Source of the DNA: an uncultured cyanobacterium
GTDB taxonomy: Bacteria > Cyanobacteriota > Cyanobacteriia > PCC-6307 > Cyanobiaceae
Direction: 5' to 3'
Length of the DNA stretch: 39,783 nucleotides
Assembly (NCBI GenBank): GCA_903882285.1
Contig: CAIRWM010000013.1
Coordinates: 1 to 39,783 of the forward strand
Shown here: positions 1 to 8,889 of the stretch, piece by piece
Layout: each line of letters begins with the position of its first letter
Numbering within the stretch: position 1 is the stretch's first letter
Notes under the pieces: generated by a model
The model's input: the letters and a program-made list of their open reading frames with translations, nothing else
Database searches by the model: none
What the model was told of the DNA's origin: nothing
Position numbers and translations under genes: made by a program

Positions 1-1155
1 CTGGTTGGCTTTCTGCCAAAACTCCTCCCCCTTCAGCGGCCGGTTGTCCGCGGCGCTGGGGAGGCGGAAGCCGTGCTCAATGAGCACCTGCTTACGGCTT
101 TGGTCCCCGTTGTACATCGCCTGCAGCTGACTACAGGTGACGTGGCTCTCATCCACCACCAACAGCCAATCATCGGGGAAGTAATCGATCAGGCATTCCG
201 GCGGGGTACCGGCCTGGCGACCAGCCAGATGGCGGGCGTAGTTCTCCACACCATTGCAGTAACCCACCTGCTCCAGCATCTCCAGGTCGTAGGTGGTGCG
301 CTGCTCCAGGCGCTGGGCCTCCAGCAACCGCCCCTGACCGTTGAGCTCATCGAGGCGCTGCCTGAGCTCGTGGCGGATCTCCTGAATGGCCGCAGCCAGG
401 CGATCCTTCGGCGTCACGAAGTGCTTGGCCGGGTAGATGTTGATGCTCTCCAGGCTCTGCAGGATCTCGCCGGTGGTGGGCTCCACGTAGCGGATCGCCT
501 CCACCTCATCACCGAAGAGTTCGATGCGCACCAGCCGATCCTCATAAGCCGGGCCGATTTCGAGCACGTCGCCGCGCACGCGGAAGCGGCCGCGGGCGAT
601 CTCGATATCGTTGCGGGAGTACTGGTTGTTGACCAGCTCCCGCAGCGAGCCACGCAGATCGAGGCTCTCCCCAACCTGGAACTTGACGGCGGCCTTCAGG
701 TACTCCGAGGGGATGCCCAGGCCGTAGATGCAGCTGATCGAGGCCACCACGATCACATCGCGCCGCTCGAACAGCGAGCGCGTCGCCGAGTGGCGCAACA
801 TATCGATCTCCTCGTTGATCGACGCGGTCTTGGCGATGTAGGTGTCCGAGACGGGCACGTACGCCTCGGGCTGGTAGTAGTCGTAATAGGAGATGAAGTA
901 CTCGACGGCGTTTTGCGGGAAGAACTCGCGCAACTCGTTGCAGAGCTGGGCTGCCAGAGTCTTGTTGTGGGCGAGCACCAGGGTCGGACGCCCGGTGCGG
1001 GCGATCACATTGGCGATCGAAAAGGTCTTGCCGGTGCCGGTGGCACCGAGGAGGGTTTGAAAGCGCTCGCCGCCATCAACCCCCCGCACCAGCGCCTCGA
1101 TGGCCGTGGGCTGGTCTCCCTTGGGCTCGTAGGGGGCGTTCAACTGAAAAGGCAT
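1..1155 (-). CDS. uvrB: UvrABC system protein B, N-terminal part (cut by window edge)
   Basis: UvrB is the helicase-like damage-verification subunit of bacterial nucleotide excision repair; it is loaded by UvrA and recruits UvrC. Reading the minus strand from 1155 gives a protein starting [19 protein letters not shown], followed by the Walker A stretch [14 protein letters not shown], the beta-hairpin signature [12 protein letters not shown] and, near the window edge, the helicase motif DESHVT. About 385 residues are present; the C-terminal helicase half and the UvrC-binding tail lie outside. In-frame ATGs at 1164 and 1176 could add three to seven residues, and none of the three has a clear ribosome site. 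I chose 1155 because it matches the family N-terminus. Identity is certain; only the start is open. Confidence 0.96.
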   Translation of the reverse strand, partial: MPFQLNAPYEPKGDQPTAIEALVRGVDGGERFQTLLGATGTGKTFSIANVIARTGRPTLVLAHNKTLAAQLCNELREFFPQNAVEYFISYYDYYQPEAYVPVSDTYIAKTASINEEIDMLRHSATRSLFERRDVIVVASISCIYGLGIPSEYLKAAVKFQVGESLDLRGSLRELVNNQYSRNDIEIARGRFRVRGDVLEIGPAYEDRLVRIELFGDEVEAIRYVEPTTGEILQSLESINIYPAKHFVTPKDRLAAAIQEIRHELRQRLDELNGQGRLLEAQRLEQRTTYDLEMLEQVGYCNGVENYARHLAGRQAGTPPECLIDYFPDDWLLVVDESHVTCSQLQAMYNGDQSRKQVLIEHGFRLPSAADNRPLKGEEFWQKANQ

Positions 1156-1233
1156 GGAACCCATTGTGGGCCCCATGCCTGGTGTGCGGGGATGGGGAGA
1201 ATGCCGTCCGGCCGAGGGCGGAGGCCTGCGGAA

Positions 1234-1659
1234 TCAGACCACGTGGCCAGTCATCAGGGCCATCGCCTTGGTCAGGGGGACTTCAAGACCCAGCAGCCTC
1301 AGCACCATGGCGCTCAGCACGCTGTAGACGAGGGCACCAAGAACGGCGCTCGTGAGGCCGTTCTTGAGGCGGAAGCCCTGGATCAGCCAGGCAGCCAGGC
1401 CGAACAGGATGATCGTGATCAGCCAGTTGAACAGGAACGACACCGGGCTGACCAAGCCGCCGAGGGAGGTGATCGCCCAGATCGGTGCCAGCACGAACTT
1501 CAGCGGCCAGATCAGCAGGGTGCCGAGCAGGCCGATGACGACAGCTGAGAGCAGGGCGATCGGGAAGCTGGCCATTTCGACGCCGAGGGGCAGCCAAGCC
1601 ACCAGCAGCAGGATCAGGGCCCGGATCGGCCATTGCAATAGCCACACAAGGGCTTCCAT
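1234..1659 (-). CDS. Small four-helix membrane protein, phage-holin-4/YvlD-like
   Basis: The product has 141 residues and is almost entirely hydrophobic, with about four membrane segments (roughly residues 8-28, 32-52, 55-78 and 82-130 with a break). Length, spacing and the short loops fit the bacterial family called phage holin family 4 or YvlD-like (mycobacterial-type four-TM holin superfamily). Despite the name these are chromosomal membrane proteins of unknown function, not lysis proteins. It sits between uvrB (78 bp downstream) and ycf23 (70 bp upstream) on the same strand and may be co-transcribed with either. The family call rests on topology and general resemblance, not on a diagnostic motif, so the function should be treated as unknown. 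Confidence 0.7.
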   Translation of the reverse strand: MEALVWLLQWPIRALILLLVAWLPLGVEMASFPIALLSAVVIGLLGTLLIWPLKFVLAPIWAITSLGGLVSPVSFLFNWLITIILFGLAAWLIQGFRLKNGLTSAVLGALVYSVLSAMVLRLLGLEVPLTKAMALMTGHVV

Positions 1660-1729
1660 CGCGATGTGTTCAACAATTCGATGTCAGGTTAGGCATGTTG
1701 TCCACTGTGGACAACATGCCGCTGAGACC

Positions 1730-2503
1730 TCAGACCGCCATAGTCGCCGGGACGACGATGGCCTCGCGCAGGCCGCGCACCACGGCCAGCATCGCCAACT
1801 CGTCGCCGAGGCGGTTAACGGCGGAACCCACGCCCACCCCCGCCGCTCCCGCCGCCAGGGCCAGGGGCACGGTCACGGCCGAGAGGCCAGAGGCACACAG
1901 CACCGGCCGGGACTGCCCCGCCGCCGCAAGGGCGCGGCTGATGGCGTGGGCCGCGGCCAGGGTGGGGGCAGCCTTCTCGATCAGCCCGAGCACCCCGGCA
2001 CTGAAGGGCCGGGCACTGGTGCCGCCCTCGGTCTGAATCAGATCGGCGCCAGCGGCCACCAGATCAAGCGCCAGCTGCTCCTGCTGATCGAGGGGCAGAA
2101 CGTGGGGCACGGTGACGCTCAGCGCCACCTCCGGCAGCAGGGCCCGGGTTCGGCGTGTGAGCTCCAGAACCTCCTCGGCGCCGAAGACCCGGCCCTGGGG
2201 ATAGAAGCTGTCGAAGTTGCCGATCTCAACCATGGCGGCGCCTGCGGCTATCGCGGCCGGGAAGAGCTCGGGATCCACCGCCGACACGCAGATCGGCAGG
2301 CCGGGGGCCGCGGCGGCGACTTGGCGCACTAGCTCGGCGTCACAGGCCACATCGATCAGATCGGCGCCGCCGGCCCGGGAGGCCCGGGCCATGCGCGTCA
2401 CCGAGGCGGCATCGAAGTTAGCCAGGCCAGCGATCACCTTGAGCAGACGTCGCTCAGCGATGGCGCCCTGCAGGGCGGTGGGCAGGCTGGAGAAATGCGA
2501 CAT
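1730..2503 (-). CDS. ycf23: Ycf23/DUF561 family TIM-barrel protein
   Basis: This 257-residue protein matches the Ycf23 (DUF561) family of cyanobacteria and red-algal plastids. It begins with the family-typical pattern of a short leader, then LLKVIAGLANFDAASV, followed by alternating strands and helices of a (beta/alpha)8 barrel, including GGADLIDVACDAELV, PICVSAVDPE, MVEIGNFDSFYPQG and, late in the chain, GADLIQTEGGTSA and GAAGVGVGSAVNRLG, which resemble phosphate-binding loops. The molecular function of Ycf23 is not established; a role in nitrogen or general metabolic regulation has been suggested from naming only. The ATG at 2503 lies only 14 bp from the divergent tilS start, so its promoter must lie within the tilS coding region. 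Confidence 0.9.
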   Translation of the reverse strand: MSHFSSLPTALQGAIAERRLLKVIAGLANFDAASVTRMARASRAGGADLIDVACDAELVRQVAAAAPGLPICVSAVDPELFPAAIAAGAAMVEIGNFDSFYPQGRVFGAEEVLELTRRTRALLPEVALSVTVPHVLPLDQQEQLALDLVAAGADLIQTEGGTSARPFSAGVLGLIEKAAPTLAAAHAISRALAAAGQSRPVLCASGLSAVTVPLALAAGAAGVGVGSAVNRLGDELAMLAVVRGLREAIVVPATMAV

Positions 2504-2517
2504 CGTCGACGAGTGGA

Positions 2518-3660
2518 ATGACTAAGCCGATTCTCCCATCCGAGCTCCGGGACTGGAGCGCCGACCACCAGCGCCTGCACCGCCTGCTGCTGCGGCGACC
2601 CGATCTACTGCCCCGGGGCACCGGCCTGCTGCTGGCGGTGTCAGGGGGGCAGGACTCGATGGCGATGCTCGGGCTACTGCGGGATCTACAACCTCTGCAC
2701 GGCTGGCGGCTACAGCTCTGGCACGGCGACCACGGCTGGCGGCAGGAGGCGGCCCACCAGGCGGCGCAACTGGCGGCCTGGGCAAGGGAACAGGGCCTGC
2801 CGCTGGACCTGGAGCACGCCGCCGTGGTGGAGAACGCGGCGTCCGGCGGCGGCAACCGCGAAGCGGAGGGGCGCCGCTGGCGCTACGGCGCCCTGGCGCG
2901 TGCCGCCCGGCGGCGGGGCTGCCGCCATGTGCTTACCGCCCACACCGCCACAGACAGGGCCGAGACCGTGCTGCTCAACCTGGCCAGGGGCAGCCACCGC
3001 CGCGGCCTGGCCAGCCTGCGGACCCTGCGTCCCCTCGACGGTGACCTGCTGCTGGTGCGCCCCCTGCTGGGCTTCAGCCGCACCGATACGGCGAGGCTCT
3101 GCCGGCAGCTGGGGCTGCCGCTGTGGCATGACCCCGGCAACGACGACCTGCACCTCAGCCGCAACCGCATCCGCGCCGAGGTGCTGCCGGTGCTGGAGGC
3201 CCTGCACCCCGGCGCCAGCCAGCGCATCAGCCTCCAGGCCGAACGGCTGGCGGCAGAACTCGATCAGGAACCGGAACTGCTGCAGCTGGCCCTGCGCAGC
3301 CTGGAAGCCCCCATCGGCACGGTCGCTGCGGGCCTGGCGACGACCGCCCTGGACCGGCGGGCCCTGCTGCGACTGTCACCGGTCGGCCAGCGCCGCCTGC
3401 TGCGGCACTGGCTGGAGGGCCAGATCGGTCAGCCGATCGGAGCTGAGGCCCTGGAAGCCTGGCAGGCCCGTCTGCCACTGGAGCGGGGACCGGGGCGGGC
3501 CGATCTCGGCGAGAGGTGGCAACTGCACTGGGATCGCTTCACACTGTGGCTGGTTCCCCCCCCACGACGGCCATGCCTGAGCCCGCCGACCCCCGCCAAC
3601 CCAGCGAGCGCTATGGCGCGATCGAGTCGGCCTACTGCGACGACCACTGGGGGGACGTGA
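2518..3660 (+). CDS. tilS: tRNA(Ile)-lysidine synthase (tail runs past expected end)
   Basis: TilS attaches lysine to C34 of tRNA-Ile(CAU), changing its decoding from AUG to AUA. The PP-loop ATPase signature SGGQDS is at residues 42-47, and further family patterns follow (HGDHGWR, LTAHTATDRAETVLLNL, RPLLGFSR, WHDPGNDD, RNRIRAEVLP). The open frame continues to 3660, but after LWLVPP at about 3555 it becomes a low-complexity tail that is simply the next gene read in another frame. The change falls on a run of eight C (3556-3563). With one C fewer the frame would end at the TGA at 3578-3580, giving the usual short overlap with the ATG at 3573. The tail is therefore suspect; the enzyme call is not. 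Confidence 0.93.
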   Translation: MTKPILPSELRDWSADHQRLHRLLLRRPDLLPRGTGLLLAVSGGQDSMAMLGLLRDLQPLHGWRLQLWHGDHGWRQEAAHQAAQLAAWAREQGLPLDLEHAAVVENAASGGGNREAEGRRWRYGALARAARRRGCRHVLTAHTATDRAETVLLNLARGSHRRGLASLRTLRPLDGDLLLVRPLLGFSRTDTARLCRQLGLPLWHDPGNDDLHLSRNRIRAEVLPVLEALHPGASQRISLQAERLAAELDQEPELLQLALRSLEAPIGTVAAGLATTALDRRALLRLSPVGQRRLLRHWLEGQIGQPIGAEALEAWQARLPLERGPGRADLGERWQLHWDRFTLWLVPPPRRPCLSPPTPANPASAMARSSRPTATTTGGT

Positions 3661-4487
3661 TCAGCCAGGGGCAGGCGCTCCTGGACGATCTCAGCCGCCA
3701 GGATCCCCAGGCTGCCCCCGAGGGATTGCGCGAGCGGTTGCAGCTGTTGATGGCCCACGCCTATCTCTACGGATTCGGCGACCGACCGACCGCCGAAGAC
3801 CTCTACGGCACCGTGCTGCGCAGCAGGGCTGAAGCCTCGCTGCGCCTGATCGCCGAACAGGGATTGCGCCAGTGCGACACCCCCCTGCCGACGCGCTCCA
3901 CCGGGAACGAGGCAGCGGCGGCCTCCGCCATACCCCTGCCGTTGGCGGTGCCTGCAACCCGCCGTCCCCCGGATCGGCCCCACCTGGCAGCGGAGGATCT
4001 GCCGCAACCGATCGCCCCCAGCCTCGAACTGGAGAGCAGCCGCGACGAAGCGGAGCCCGAAGCTCTCCGCGAGCTGCCGCCCACAGCCATCGAGGTGCCG
4101 CCCGCTCCGGATCTCAGCGCTGGCACGCCGAGGACGCTCGCCGTCCCAAGTCTGCCGGTGATGCCCTGGCTGGAGTCGAGAGCCGTACCCGACCCTCCGC
4201 TGGAGGCGGCATCCCCGGCCCAGCCGATCACGGCGGCGGCGCCAGGGCCTGAGGCTCAGCCCCTGACAGCGGCACAAGAGACCAACGCGCCGATCGACTC
4301 CCTGATCCCGGAGGTGATCGAGGAACCAGAACTGATCGAGGTGCATCAGGCCGATCCCCGCCTGGCTGAAGACCTGGAACTGACGATCAAGGACGACCTC
4401 CTCCCGGCTTCACCGCCCCAGGGGGCGGCGATGGAGGAGGAGGATCCCGATCTGCTCCAGGGCCTGCTGCGCGTGCTGATCCGCTGA
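3573..4487 (+). CDS. Conserved cyanobacterial protein, acidic and proline-rich C-terminus
   Basis: I do not recognise a named family. From the ATG at 3573 the product has 304 residues. The first 100 look like a folded helical domain (AIESAYCDDHWGDVISQGQALLDDL, then LRERLQLLMAHAYLYGFGDRPTAEDLYGTVL), reminiscent of a TPR-like pair of helices. The rest is rich in Pro, Ala and Glu and is probably disordered, ending in a short acidic helix with the pattern EEEDPDLLQGLLRVLIR. It overlaps the end of the tilS frame and is probably translated with it. A longer start at 3516 would place 19 extra residues inside tilS and is less likely. A convergent rnj gene begins 39 bp beyond its stop. Confidence 0.75.
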   Translation: MPEPADPRQPSERYGAIESAYCDDHWGDVISQGQALLDDLSRQDPQAAPEGLRERLQLLMAHAYLYGFGDRPTAEDLYGTVLRSRAEASLRLIAEQGLRQCDTPLPTRSTGNEAAAASAIPLPLAVPATRRPPDRPHLAAEDLPQPIAPSLELESSRDEAEPEALRELPPTAIEVPPAPDLSAGTPRTLAVPSLPVMPWLESRAVPDPPLEAASPAQPITAAAPGPEAQPLTAAQETNAPIDSLIPEVIEEPELIEVHQADPRLAEDLELTIKDDLLPASPPQGAAMEEEDPDLLQGLLRVLIR

Positions 4488-4526
4488 AGCAGCCGCTCTC
4501 CGGAGGGAAGCGCGGCCGGCAGGGCC

Positions 4527-6521
4527 TCAGCCTGCCGCAGCGGCTGAGCGGCGGCGACGGGTACGACCGGCGGGTTCCGGTTCATCAACGGGGGCCTTGC
4601 TGAGGACCGCAGCAGCAGGGGCAATCGCCGCGGACGCGGCCACCGCGCCCACCAGCTGACGCTGGGGTGCGGCCTGGTCGACAGTGCGGACGAGACGAAC
4701 AGCGCCTTCGCGGCGACCGCGCGGGGCCGGGCGGGTGTCCGGCTCGGCGTCGGCCCGGCCCTTATAGGCCGGGGTGCCGGCGGGCGCTGGCTGCACCAGG
4801 CAAATGATCAGTGGATCAACCTGCAGCTCGCGGCGCAGGCGGCGCTGCAGACCCACCTCCACCTCGCGCTGCACGCCGACCCAATCGACGTCAGGGGCCT
4901 TGCCACCGGTGTGGCGGGCCAACTGATTCCAGCGGTTCTCAAGCACCCAGCCGATCTCGCGCTCCGCCCAGAGGGAGAGCTTGCGGGGATCGGCGGTGGT
5001 AACGACGCCGCGCAGGTTGACCCGCGGCGGCGCCGCCATCACGCCATCGGTGGTGATCACCGCCAGCAGGGTGATCACGCCGTCCTCGGCGAGCTGCTGG
5101 CGCTCCTTGAGCACCCGGGCATCGACGATGCCGTTGCGGGAGGCGTCGAGCAGTTCGATGCCCGCCTTGACGGGATCGCCCTTGCGAATCGAATCCGGCG
5201 TCAGCTCCACCACATCACCGTTGTCGATGATCAGCGTGTGGTCGGCAGGAACGCCCATGGATTGGGCCGTCTTGGCGTGGGCTACAAGCATGCGGTGCTC
5301 GCCATGCACCGGCACGAAGAACTTGGGCCGGGTGAGGGCCAGCATCAGCTTCTCGTCTTCCTGGCAACCGTGGCCGGAGACGTGAATGCCCTCGCCCTTG
5401 CCGTAGACCACCTTGGCGCCCATCATCATCAGCCGGTCGATGGTGTTCACCACGGAGATGGTGTTGCCGGGGATCGGGCTAGCCGAAAAGATGATGGTGT
5501 CGGAGTTTTTGACCTGAACCTGCGGATGTTCACCGCGGGAGATGCGGCTGAGGGCGGCCAGCGGCTCGCCCTGACTGCCCGTCATCAGCAGCAGGGTCTC
5601 GCGATCGGGAAGATCGCGGATCTGCTTGATCGGCACGAACAGATCGTCGGGGCAACGCATATAGCCGAGCTCGCGTGCCTTGGCGATCACGTTGAGCATG
5701 GAGCGGCCCAGCAGGCCCACCTTGCGGCCGTTCTTCATGGCCAGCTCCAGGATCATCGCCACCCGGTGCACCGAACTGGCGAAAGTCGTGATGATGACGC
5801 GCCCCTCCGCCTGGGAGATATGGCGGTCGAGGTTGGGGAACACCGAACGCTCCGGCGGCGCGAAGCCCGGCAGCTCGGCGTTGGTGGAATCACTGAACAG
5901 GCAGAGCACCCCCTGCTCGCCGTAGTGGGCCATCCGCTGGATGTCGAAGTACTCGCCATCTACCGGAGTATGGTCGAACTTGAAGTCCCCCGTGAACACG
6001 ACCACCCCCACCGGCGTGGTGATGGCCAGCGAAAAGCTGTCCGCCATCGAGTGGGTGTTGCGGATGAACTCCACCTTGAAATACTGACCCACCTGCACAA
6101 CATCGCGGGGGCTCACGGTCTGGATCTTGGTGCGGTCGGTGACACCGGCCTCCTCCATCTTCCCCTGGAGCATCGACATGGCCAGGCGGGGGCCATAGAT
6201 GACGGGGATGTTGAAGTTTTTGAGGTGATGGGGGATTCCACCGATGTGATCTTCATGGCCGTGGGTCACGACCATGCCGCGGATGCGCCGCTGGTTCTCG
6301 CGCAGATAGCTGGTATCGGGCATCACGACGTTGACGCCGTGCATGCCGTCGCTGGGGAAGGCCAGACCGGCATCCACCAGCATCAGGTCGTCGCCATATT
6401 CAAAGACACAGGTGTTCTTGCCAATCTCATGCAGACCGCCCAGGGGAATCACGCGCAGGGCGGATTGCTTGCCGTTGGCAGGGGAGCCGGAACCGTTGTG
6501 ATGTCCGTTGTGACTCGTCAT
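4527..6521 (-). CDS. rnj: Ribonuclease J
   Basis: RNase J is a metallo-beta-lactamase/beta-CASP enzyme with endonuclease and 5'-3' exonuclease activity, a central mRNA-decay and processing enzyme in cyanobacteria. The ATG at 6521 gives 664 residues; a longer open frame to 6797 reaches back into dapA and lacks family similarity. The metal-binding motif HGHEDH is at residues 87-92, preceded by VIPLGGLHEIGKN and followed by the beta-CASP region with FTGDFKFDHTPVDG, MTGSQGEP and FVPVHGEHRML. The C-terminal 100 residues are Ala- and Arg-rich, ending in TRRRRSAAAAG, a variable tail seen in cyanobacterial members. It lies 97 bp downstream of dapA, in the same orientation as asd and dapA. Confidence 0.96.
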   Translation of the reverse strand: MTSHNGHHNGSGSPANGKQSALRVIPLGGLHEIGKNTCVFEYGDDLMLVDAGLAFPSDGMHGVNVVMPDTSYLRENQRRIRGMVVTHGHEDHIGGIPHHLKNFNIPVIYGPRLAMSMLQGKMEEAGVTDRTKIQTVSPRDVVQVGQYFKVEFIRNTHSMADSFSLAITTPVGVVVFTGDFKFDHTPVDGEYFDIQRMAHYGEQGVLCLFSDSTNAELPGFAPPERSVFPNLDRHISQAEGRVIITTFASSVHRVAMILELAMKNGRKVGLLGRSMLNVIAKARELGYMRCPDDLFVPIKQIRDLPDRETLLLMTGSQGEPLAALSRISRGEHPQVQVKNSDTIIFSASPIPGNTISVVNTIDRLMMMGAKVVYGKGEGIHVSGHGCQEDEKLMLALTRPKFFVPVHGEHRMLVAHAKTAQSMGVPADHTLIIDNGDVVELTPDSIRKGDPVKAGIELLDASRNGIVDARVLKERQQLAEDGVITLLAVITTDGVMAAPPRVNLRGVVTTADPRKLSLWAEREIGWVLENRWNQLARHTGGKAPDVDWVGVQREVEVGLQRRLRRELQVDPLIICLVQPAPAGTPAYKGRADAEPDTRPAPRGRREGAVRLVRTVDQAAPQRQLVGAVAASAAIAPAAAVLSKAPVDEPEPAGRTRRRRSAAAAG

Positions 6522-6618
6522 GTAAAGGTTGAACCGAAGGAAAATGTCGAAACTGTCGCTTGAAACCGTTGCTGTGAAGCCGTTCCTGTGAAACTGGTGC
6601 CACAGGCGAGCCTTGGCG

Positions 6619-7521
6619 TCAGGTAGGACGCAGGGCAGCCATGACGGAATGGAGGCGTTGTCGCACGTCGCTGTCGGCGGGAAGAAGGGGGAGTCGGGGG
6701 GCACCCACGGGCCAGCCGGCGATCTCCAGGGCCGCCTTGACCGGGATGGGATTGGTGGTGCAGAACAGGGCCTTGCCAAGGGGCAGCAAGCGCTCATGCA
6801 GCGCCAGGGCCCCGGTCATGTCGCCGCCCAGGAAGGCCTGAACCATCGCCTGGATCTCTGGCCCGGCCAGGTGGCTGGCCACGCTCACCACACCAACGGC
6901 CCCGACGGCCAGCATGGGCAGGGTGAGGGCGTCGTCGCCGCAGTAGATCGCCAGGCGGTCCCCGCAGAGAAGCCGCAGCTGACTGACCTCCTCGGTGGTA
7001 CCGCTGGCGGCCTTGAAGCTGACCACATTGGGGCGGTCGAGCAAGCGGGCGACGGTGTCCGCCGTCAGGCTGCAGCCGGTGCGGCCGGGAATGTTATAGA
7101 GCATCAGCGGCAGCTCGGGAGCCGCGTCCGCCACCGCCCGGAAATGGGCCTCGAGGCCGTCCTGGGGAGGCTTGTTGTAGTAAGGCACCACCACCAGGGC
7201 GCCATCAGCCCCGAGCCTGGCGGCCTCGCGGGTGGCCTCGACCGCCTCGGCGGTGCAGTTGCTGCCACTTCCGGCCAGCAGCTGGGCCCGGCCTACCACC
7301 GCCTCCTTGACCGCGTCGAAGAGGCGATGCTGCTCCTCCCAGCTGAGGGTAGGAGATTCGCCGGTGGTGCCGCAGAGCACCAGGCCATCGGAGCCATGAC
7401 GCACAAGGTGATCGGCCAGCCGTGCCGCCAGCTCCAGGTCCACCTCCCCGTCAGGGCGGAAGGGGGTCACCATGGCGGTGACGACGCGACCGAAAGGAAC
7501 CGGCAGCAACGATCCGCTCAA
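6619..7521 (-). CDS. dapA: 4-hydroxy-tetrahydrodipicolinate synthase
   Basis: DapA condenses pyruvate with aspartate semialdehyde, the first committed step to diaminopimelate and lysine. The 300-residue product has the expected length and motifs: GTTGESPTL at residues 51-59, YNIPGRTG with the catalytic Tyr at 142, and the Schiff-base lysine K170 in FKAASG. Its ATG overlaps the stop of asd by 4 bp (7518-7521), so the two enzymes that make and use aspartate semialdehyde are translationally coupled. Confidence 0.97.
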   Translation of the reverse strand: MSGSLLPVPFGRVVTAMVTPFRPDGEVDLELAARLADHLVRHGSDGLVLCGTTGESPTLSWEEQHRLFDAVKEAVVGRAQLLAGSGSNCTAEAVEATREAARLGADGALVVVPYYNKPPQDGLEAHFRAVADAAPELPLMLYNIPGRTGCSLTADTVARLLDRPNVVSFKAASGTTEEVSQLRLLCGDRLAIYCGDDALTLPMLAVGAVGVVSVASHLAGPEIQAMVQAFLGGDMTGALALHERLLPLGKALFCTTNPIPVKAALEIAGWPVGAPRLPLLPADSDVRQRLHSVMAALRPT

Positions 7522-8618
7522 GCGACACCTCCAGCAGCCGTCGGCGCGGGCTCGATCAGCAGTTCAGCGATCTGGACGGCGTTGAGGGCCGCGCCCTTGC
7601 GAATCTGATCACCGCACAGCCAGAGCTCGAGGGCGTTGGGTTCGCTCAGGTCCTGGCGGATGCGGCCGACCGCCACCGGATCGCGTCCCGTGACATCGGT
7701 GGGCATCGGGAAGCGGTTGGCCTGGTGGTCCTCGATCAGCTCCACGCCGGGGGCCACCGCCAGCAGGGCGCGCGCCTCCTCCACGGGGAAGGGTTCTTCG
7801 AACTCGATATTGACCGCCTCGGAATGGGCCCGCAGCACCGGCACCCGCACGCAGGTGGCCGACAGACGCAGATCGGGCAGGTCCATGATCTTGCGGGTCT
7901 CGTTGAGCATCTTCAGCTCCTCTTCGCAGTAGCCGCTGGCCTGCAGGGGCGAGTTGTGCAAAAAGAGATTGAAGGCGAGGGAATGAGGCAGCACCTGGCT
8001 TTCCGGCGTACCGCCCTCCAGCACGGTGCGACTGAGCTGGCGTAGCTCATCCATGGCCCGGGCCCCGGCCCCGCTGGCCGACTGATAAGTGCTGACGACC
8101 ACGCGGCGCAGCGGACGCCGCGCCGCCAGCGGAGCAAGCGCCAGCGTGAGCAGGATCGTGGTGCAGTTGGGGTTGGCGATGATGCCCCGGTGCTCGAAGG
8201 CCGCGGCCGGATTCACCTCGGGCACCACAAGGGGCACTCCGGGATCGAGGCGGAAAGCGCTGGAGTTGTCGATCACCACGGCGCCTGACGCCGCCGCCAG
8301 GGGCCCCCACTGCTGGGAGACAGAACCGCCGGCGGAGGCCAGCACCAGATCCAGTCCGTCGAAACACCCCGGCTCCACCGGCCGCACGGCCAAAGGCTCG
8401 CCCTGCCAGGACACGCTCTGACCGGCCGAGCGCGGCGAGGCCAGCGGAATCAGTTCGGCTACGGGGAAGGCCCGCTCCTCAAGCAACTGCAGCAGTTCCT
8501 GGCCCACGGCACCGGTGGCGCCGAGGATCGCCACCCGCAGCGGGCGGCGGGGCAGTCGGCGGGGGGCGGTGGAGAAAGGCGCGTCAGCGGTTGGGGAAGT
8601 CGCGGCGGTGACGGTCAA
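7518..8618 (-). CDS. asd: Aspartate-semialdehyde dehydrogenase
   Basis: Asd reduces aspartyl phosphate to aspartate semialdehyde with NADPH, feeding lysine, methionine and threonine synthesis. The NADP-binding loop [10 protein letters not shown] opens the conserved region, the catalytic cysteine is in NPNCTTI, and later blocks such as [10 protein letters not shown] and [10 protein letters not shown] are typical. The frame is open to a TTG at 8714, but the residues before [10 protein letters not shown] are low-complexity. I placed the start at the TTG at 8618 (LTVTAATSP) as a compromise; the AGGAGG at 8717-8722 sits only 2 nt before the 8714 TTG, too close for a normal ribosome site. Enzyme call firm, start uncertain. 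Confidence 0.94.
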   Translation of the reverse strand: MTVTAATSPTADAPFSTAPRRLPRRPLRVAILGATGAVGQELLQLLEERAFPVAELIPLASPRSAGQSVSWQGEPLAVRPVEPGCFDGLDLVLASAGGSVSQQWGPLAAASGAVVIDNSSAFRLDPGVPLVVPEVNPAAAFEHRGIIANPNCTTILLTLALAPLAARRPLRRVVVSTYQSASGAGARAMDELRQLSRTVLEGGTPESQVLPHSLAFNLFLHNSPLQASGYCEEELKMLNETRKIMDLPDLRLSATCVRVPVLRAHSEAVNIEFEEPFPVEEARALLAVAPGVELIEDHQANRFPMPTDVTGRDPVAVGRIRQDLSEPNALELWLCGDQIRKGAALNAVQIAELLIEPAPTAAGGVA

Positions 8619-8889
8619 TGGACGGGGATTAGGGCGAGAAGAGGGGCGGGGAAGGTCGGGACCGGTGCCGAAACGCGAGGTATGGCGACCGGCCGACTGG
8701 CTGCAAAAAGACAAGGCCTCCTAGGGGACCCTGGCCGGTGAGGCTGGCTCCGGAGGCCGGCTTCACCTGGATTGGCAATATCTGCAGCGCTCGCGTCGTC
8801 CCGACAATACGCGCGGAAGCGGCGCTTGCGACGGGGGGGGGCGTCACTTTCTTAGAATCGGGGGCTGCCCCGCCCGATCGACCCGTTTC

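Noticed and set aside
73-1548. Long plus-strand open frame of 491 codons
   Set aside because: It is antisense to uvrB and the holin-like gene; high GC makes long shadow frames common, and the product has no recognisable motif.
4517-4537. CGGCAGG/CCTGCCG hairpin between the hypothetical gene and rnj as terminator
   Set aside because: The stem is only 7 bp, overlaps the rnj stop and has no T-tract.
4911-6563. Plus-strand open frame of 550 codons
   Set aside because: It runs exactly antisense to rnj, whose minus-strand product carries all RNase J motifs.
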